A stretch of DNA of 34,277 nt, taken from contig MPOT01000037.1 in NCBI GenBank assembly GCA_001896545.1, forward strand, positions 1 to 34,277, in the 5' to 3' direction. Positions within the stretch are counted from its first letter, which is position 1, and every line of letters starts with the position of its first letter. The stretch is from Tepidanaerobacter sp. EBM-38 (lineage in GTDB: Bacteria > Bacillota > Thermosediminibacteria > Thermosediminibacterales > Tepidanaerobacteraceae). The notes under the pieces are model-generated. The model was given only the letters and a program-made list of their open reading frames with translations, searched no databases and was not told the DNA's origin. Of the stretch, positions 32,131 through 34,277 are shown one piece after another. The position numbers and the translations under genes are program-made.

Positions 32131-33621
32131 CTATGAGGCTTTATCTAATATATCTCTACTTCTAAGGCAATCATTTATATAGTCGGTCCAATCCACGCCT
32201 GTTACATGATTCAAGGCTTTTATAAAATCGGCGGTTGTGGCATTTTTATAAAGGTTTTGTTCAAAGTAGTACCTCAGTGCTTGCTGAAGTTTGCCTTTAC
32301 CTATTCGCCCTTCTAAATCCTTAACCATTATAGTGCCCTTGTGATACACCGCAGCACTATAATCTTTCCAATCAGCAAATTCCGACAGCGGTCTTAGGAT
32401 GGGTCCGGGCGTATTTGCCGCTTCATAGAGCTTATACGGATTTAAGATGGCTTGTTCATAAACTTTTTGCCCATTCTTTCTGCCGTAAAAGTAATCATAA
32501 TACAAAAGCGTAGAATACTCTGCCAATGCCTCATCCAGCCAAGCCTCCTCTATCTGGTTATTGCCGACAAGGCCATACCACCATTGATGCGCTGTTTCAT
32601 GCACCACTACATACTCAAAGAATCCGCTTGAGCCGTAAAATTCATTGCCTATCATTACTAAATTTGGAAACTCCATACCACCTATGTAAAAATCCGAAGC
32701 AACAACTGAGTAATGTGAATATGGATATTTGCCAAAATATTCATTAAAAAAACCCAAGGCATTTTTAGCATATTCAAGGGCTTTTAAACTATACTCCTTA
32801 TTTTCCCCTTCAAAATAATATGACATGATTTGGGTATTGTCAACAGTGGCTGATTCTACTGTAAATTTATTGCTGCTGATCCAAGCAAAATCTCTTACGA
32901 GCTCAGTCTTAAAATTCCAAATTACATTGTTTCCTGCTTCCTCAATTTTTTCTTGTAAGCTGCCACTTGCCGCAATCTTGTATGCTTTAGGGGTTCTTAT
33001 GCTTACATCATAAAGGCCCATTTCACTGTAGAAAGGATCGCCTACGCAGTAATATGGATCTTTATGCCAACCCTTTTCATCATAGACGGCAAGAATCGGA
33101 TACCAATTTGCTAAATTAAAAGTGTTTTGCCCATATCCAAACCGTCCGCGTGCCGGAGGAATTTTCACATCAAACTCTATTGTAAGAACCAATTTATCCT
33201 GCGGCTCTAAAGGTTTGCTAGGCATTACCTTCAAGATTGTATTTTCAACTTCAAAATTTACTTTGGAAGATTCATCGGAAATTTTTTTAATAGATAAATA
33301 TCCCGGTTCAAAACCGTCAGGATACGCCTGCTGCATTTCTTCCTTTGGGAAGGGAACATCATCAAGGGCTTTGAACGCATTTGGATACAGATGGAAATAA
33401 AGTTCCTGAAATGCTTTTGCTTTATCATTGGTTATCGTAACCTTTTCAATGACAGCAAGCCTTTTTTCTTCAGGATAAAAAGTCACATCCATTTCATATC
33501 GGGGGCAGCTTGTCATAATTTCTTCGGTTACTTTTTGTATTTTCTTTTGGTGTCCTCTTTGAACAAACAAAAAACTTAAGCCTATTATAACCAGTATAAT
33601 TGCAAACTTCCTCTTTTTCAC
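32131..33621 (-). CDS. M1-family metallopeptidase, membrane-anchored
   Basis: 496 residues with an N-terminal membrane anchor or signal (about 5-21). The aminopeptidase motif GGMEFPN (314-320) replaces the usual GxMEN. The zinc site is HETAHQWW (His341, Glu342, His345) with Glu364 in WLDEALAEYS 19 residues later. The beta-sandwich N-terminal domain is present, but the large C-terminal domain of PepN-type enzymes is missing. It is exported or surface-held. It is monocistronic, with no clear terminator downstream. Two WalR-like hexamers 22 bases apart (33645 and 33667, read on the minus strand) lie upstream; this is weak evidence. Confidence 0.92.
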   Translation of the reverse strand: MKKRKFAIILVIIGLSFLFVQRGHQKKIQKVTEEIMTSCPRYEMDVTFYPEEKRLAVIEKVTITNDKAKAFQELYFHLYPNAFKALDDVPFPKEEMQQAYPDGFEPGYLSIKKISDESSKVNFEVENTILKVMPSKPLEPQDKLVLTIEFDVKIPPARGRFGYGQNTFNLANWYPILAVYDEKGWHKDPYYCVGDPFYSEMGLYDVSIRTPKAYKIAASGSLQEKIEEAGNNVIWNFKTELVRDFAWISSNKFTVESATVDNTQIMSYYFEGENKEYSLKALEYAKNALGFFNEYFGKYPYSHYSVVASDFYIGGMEFPNLVMIGNEFYGSSGFFEYVVVHETAHQWWYGLVGNNQIEEAWLDEALAEYSTLLYYDYFYGRKNGQKVYEQAILNPYKLYEAANTPGPILRPLSEFADWKDYSAAVYHKGTIMVKDLEGRIGKGKLQQALRYYFEQNLYKNATTADFIKALNHVTGVDWTDYINDCLRSRDILDKAS

Positions 33622-33776
33622 CCGTATCTTCCCCTTCCTAGGTTTTTACAAACCATATATAAATTTATTACATTACTATTCATTAGTTAATTTATTTACT
33701 CTTTTGATGTTTTATTCTAGTGTCGGAGAGATTACCGATAAAATTAGCATCTGATAGACCGAAAAATCTAGCAAAA

Positions 33777-33805
33777 AAGGCTTCCACTTAAAAAGTGAAA
33801 GCCTT
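33777..33805 (-). terminator. Terminator after the tRNA-Gly gene
   Basis: Minus strand: AAGGCTTTCACTT, short T loop, AAGTGGAAGCCTT with one G-T pair, then TTTTGC. It lies about 100 bases beyond the tRNA-Gly 3' end. Confidence 0.8.
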
Positions 33806-33903
33806 CTAATAAATGCTAGAGTATTTGTCAGGCACTCGGCCTATGGACAAAATAAGAGGTTTTAAGAAAATATCGCTTCCCCAAAACCTCGATGTATCTT
33901 GAT

Positions 33904-33978
33904 TGGAGCGGAAAACGGGATTTGAACCCGCGGCCCTCGGCTTGGGAAGCCGATGCTCTACCACTGAGCTATTTCCGC
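33904..33978 (-). tRNA. tRNA-Gly (CCC)
   Basis: A full cloverleaf: acceptor GCGGAAA/TTTCCGC, D-arm GCTC...GAGC, anticodon stem TCGGC/GCCGA with loop TTCCCAA (anticodon CCC), T-arm GCGGG-TTCAAAT-CCCGT. U73 is as expected for glycine, and an encoded CCA end follows. Confidence 0.95.
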
Positions 33979-34101
33979 TCGCTCAGTACTATTATAAAGC
34001 TGCTATTAGTTTTTGTCAATCTGTGGCTTCAAAGCTAATTTAATATTTAACTTAAACAGGTCGAAATCAACTTTTTGCGCATCATTTTTAGGAAATATCA
34101 T

Positions 34102-34138
34102 AAAAAAACAAAACTACGTAAAAAATAGTTTTGTTTTG
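34102..34138 (-). terminator. Terminator between the tRNA-Glu and tRNA-Gly genes
   Basis: AAACAAAACTA and TAGTTTTGTTT pair around a 9-base loop. On the minus strand the stem is followed by a T-run (TTTTTTTATG overall). It suggests tRNA-Gly may be transcribed separately or by read-through. Confidence 0.65.
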
Positions 34139-34179
34139 TATTACTCCATTAGTATTTTACTTTTGTAGTATAAATAAAA

Positions 34180-34254
34180 TGGTGACCCCGAGGGGATTCG
34201 AACCCCTGATACCGCCGTGAAAGGGCGATGTCTTAACCACTTGACCACGGGGCC
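34180..34254 (-). tRNA. tRNA-Glu (TTC)
   Basis: A full cloverleaf: acceptor GGCCCCG/CGGGGTC, anticodon stem TCGCC/GGCGG with loop CTTTCAC (anticodon TTC), T-arm AGGGG-TTCGAAT-CCCCT. CCA is encoded. Confidence 0.95.
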
Positions 34255-34259
34255 ACAAA

Positions 34260-34277
34260 TGGTGAGCCATCCGCGAC
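34260..34277 (-). tRNA. 3' end of another tRNA gene, cut by the window edge
   Basis: The minus strand reads ...CGCGG-ATGGCTC-A-CCA, the end of a T-stem, an acceptor 3' strand, discriminator A and encoded CCA, five bases from the tRNA-Glu gene. The 5' acceptor strand would be GAGCCAT, as in many clostridial tRNA-Lys genes, but the amino acid cannot be decided from this fragment. Confidence 0.6.

Overview
The window looks like chromosomal DNA from a low-GC, strictly anaerobic Firmicute of the class Clostridia, possibly of the Thermoanaerobacterales/Tepidanaerobacter type; the genus is a guess. The reasons are AT-rich codon use, strong AGGAGG ribosome binding sites, a SAM-I riboswitch, a WalRK-YycHI operon, a clostridial 4Fe-4S type hybrid cluster protein, and many ferredoxin-like proteins. 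Most genes are on the minus strand. No phage, transposase, rRNA or CRISPR array is visible.

Layout. (a) 1-700: a VbhA/FicA-type antitoxin followed by a truncated Fic toxin. (b) 709-4540: a fructose PTS operon (fruR-fruK-IIA-IIBC, minus strand) with a promoter framed by four repressor half-sites. (c) 4897-8418: a nitrosative-stress cluster: hcp, a cupin protein, an Fe-S protein and a divergent Crp/Fnr regulator with a palindrome between them. (d) 8526-9372: an overlapping pair, an unknown protein plus a nucleotidyltransferase-like protein, in an AT-rich island. (e) 9485-12092: rlmH, a repeat-rich spacer, azlCD and a DUF308 membrane protein. (f) 12513-18098: a SAM-riboswitch operon on the plus strand encoding the COG1900 (DUF39) homocysteine biosynthesis protein, a 2x[4Fe-4S] ferredoxin, a UPF0280/COG2122 protein, a stand-alone MetH reactivation protein and a short MetH. 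(g) 18085-20483: a polar amino acid ABC transporter. (h) 20592-21909: a 41-residue membrane peptide and a DUF362 Fe-S protein. (i) 22134-28120: the WalRK cell-wall two-component operon with YycH and YycI, plus a secreted Ig-like protein and a membrane metallopeptidase. (j) 28854-30164: a COG2403/cyclic 2,3-diphosphoglycerate synthetase-like GTPase. (k) 30350-33621: an M23/LysM/G5 endopeptidase and an M1 peptidase. (l) 33904 to the end: tRNA genes.

How the parts work together. The riboswitch operon is a plausible complete sulfide-to-methionine route. COG1900, ferredoxin and COG2122 are the three components known in methanogens to make homocysteine directly from aspartate semialdehyde and sulfide. 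MetH and its separate reactivation protein would then methylate it, and SAM closes the loop through the riboswitch.

The second notable system is regulatory. TGTWAH hexamers at an exact 11-bp period, which match the WalR box, lie in front of three transcription units: the Ig-like gene inside the wal operon, the M23 endopeptidase, and a short untranslated unit at about 28291-28354. That unit has a TATAAT box, a C6 tract and an intrinsic terminator, and could be a WalR-controlled small RNA.

Two loci carry 80-bp inverted copies of a dispersed palindromic element. One of them also has a degenerate 24-bp tandem array that appears to derive from the element's end.
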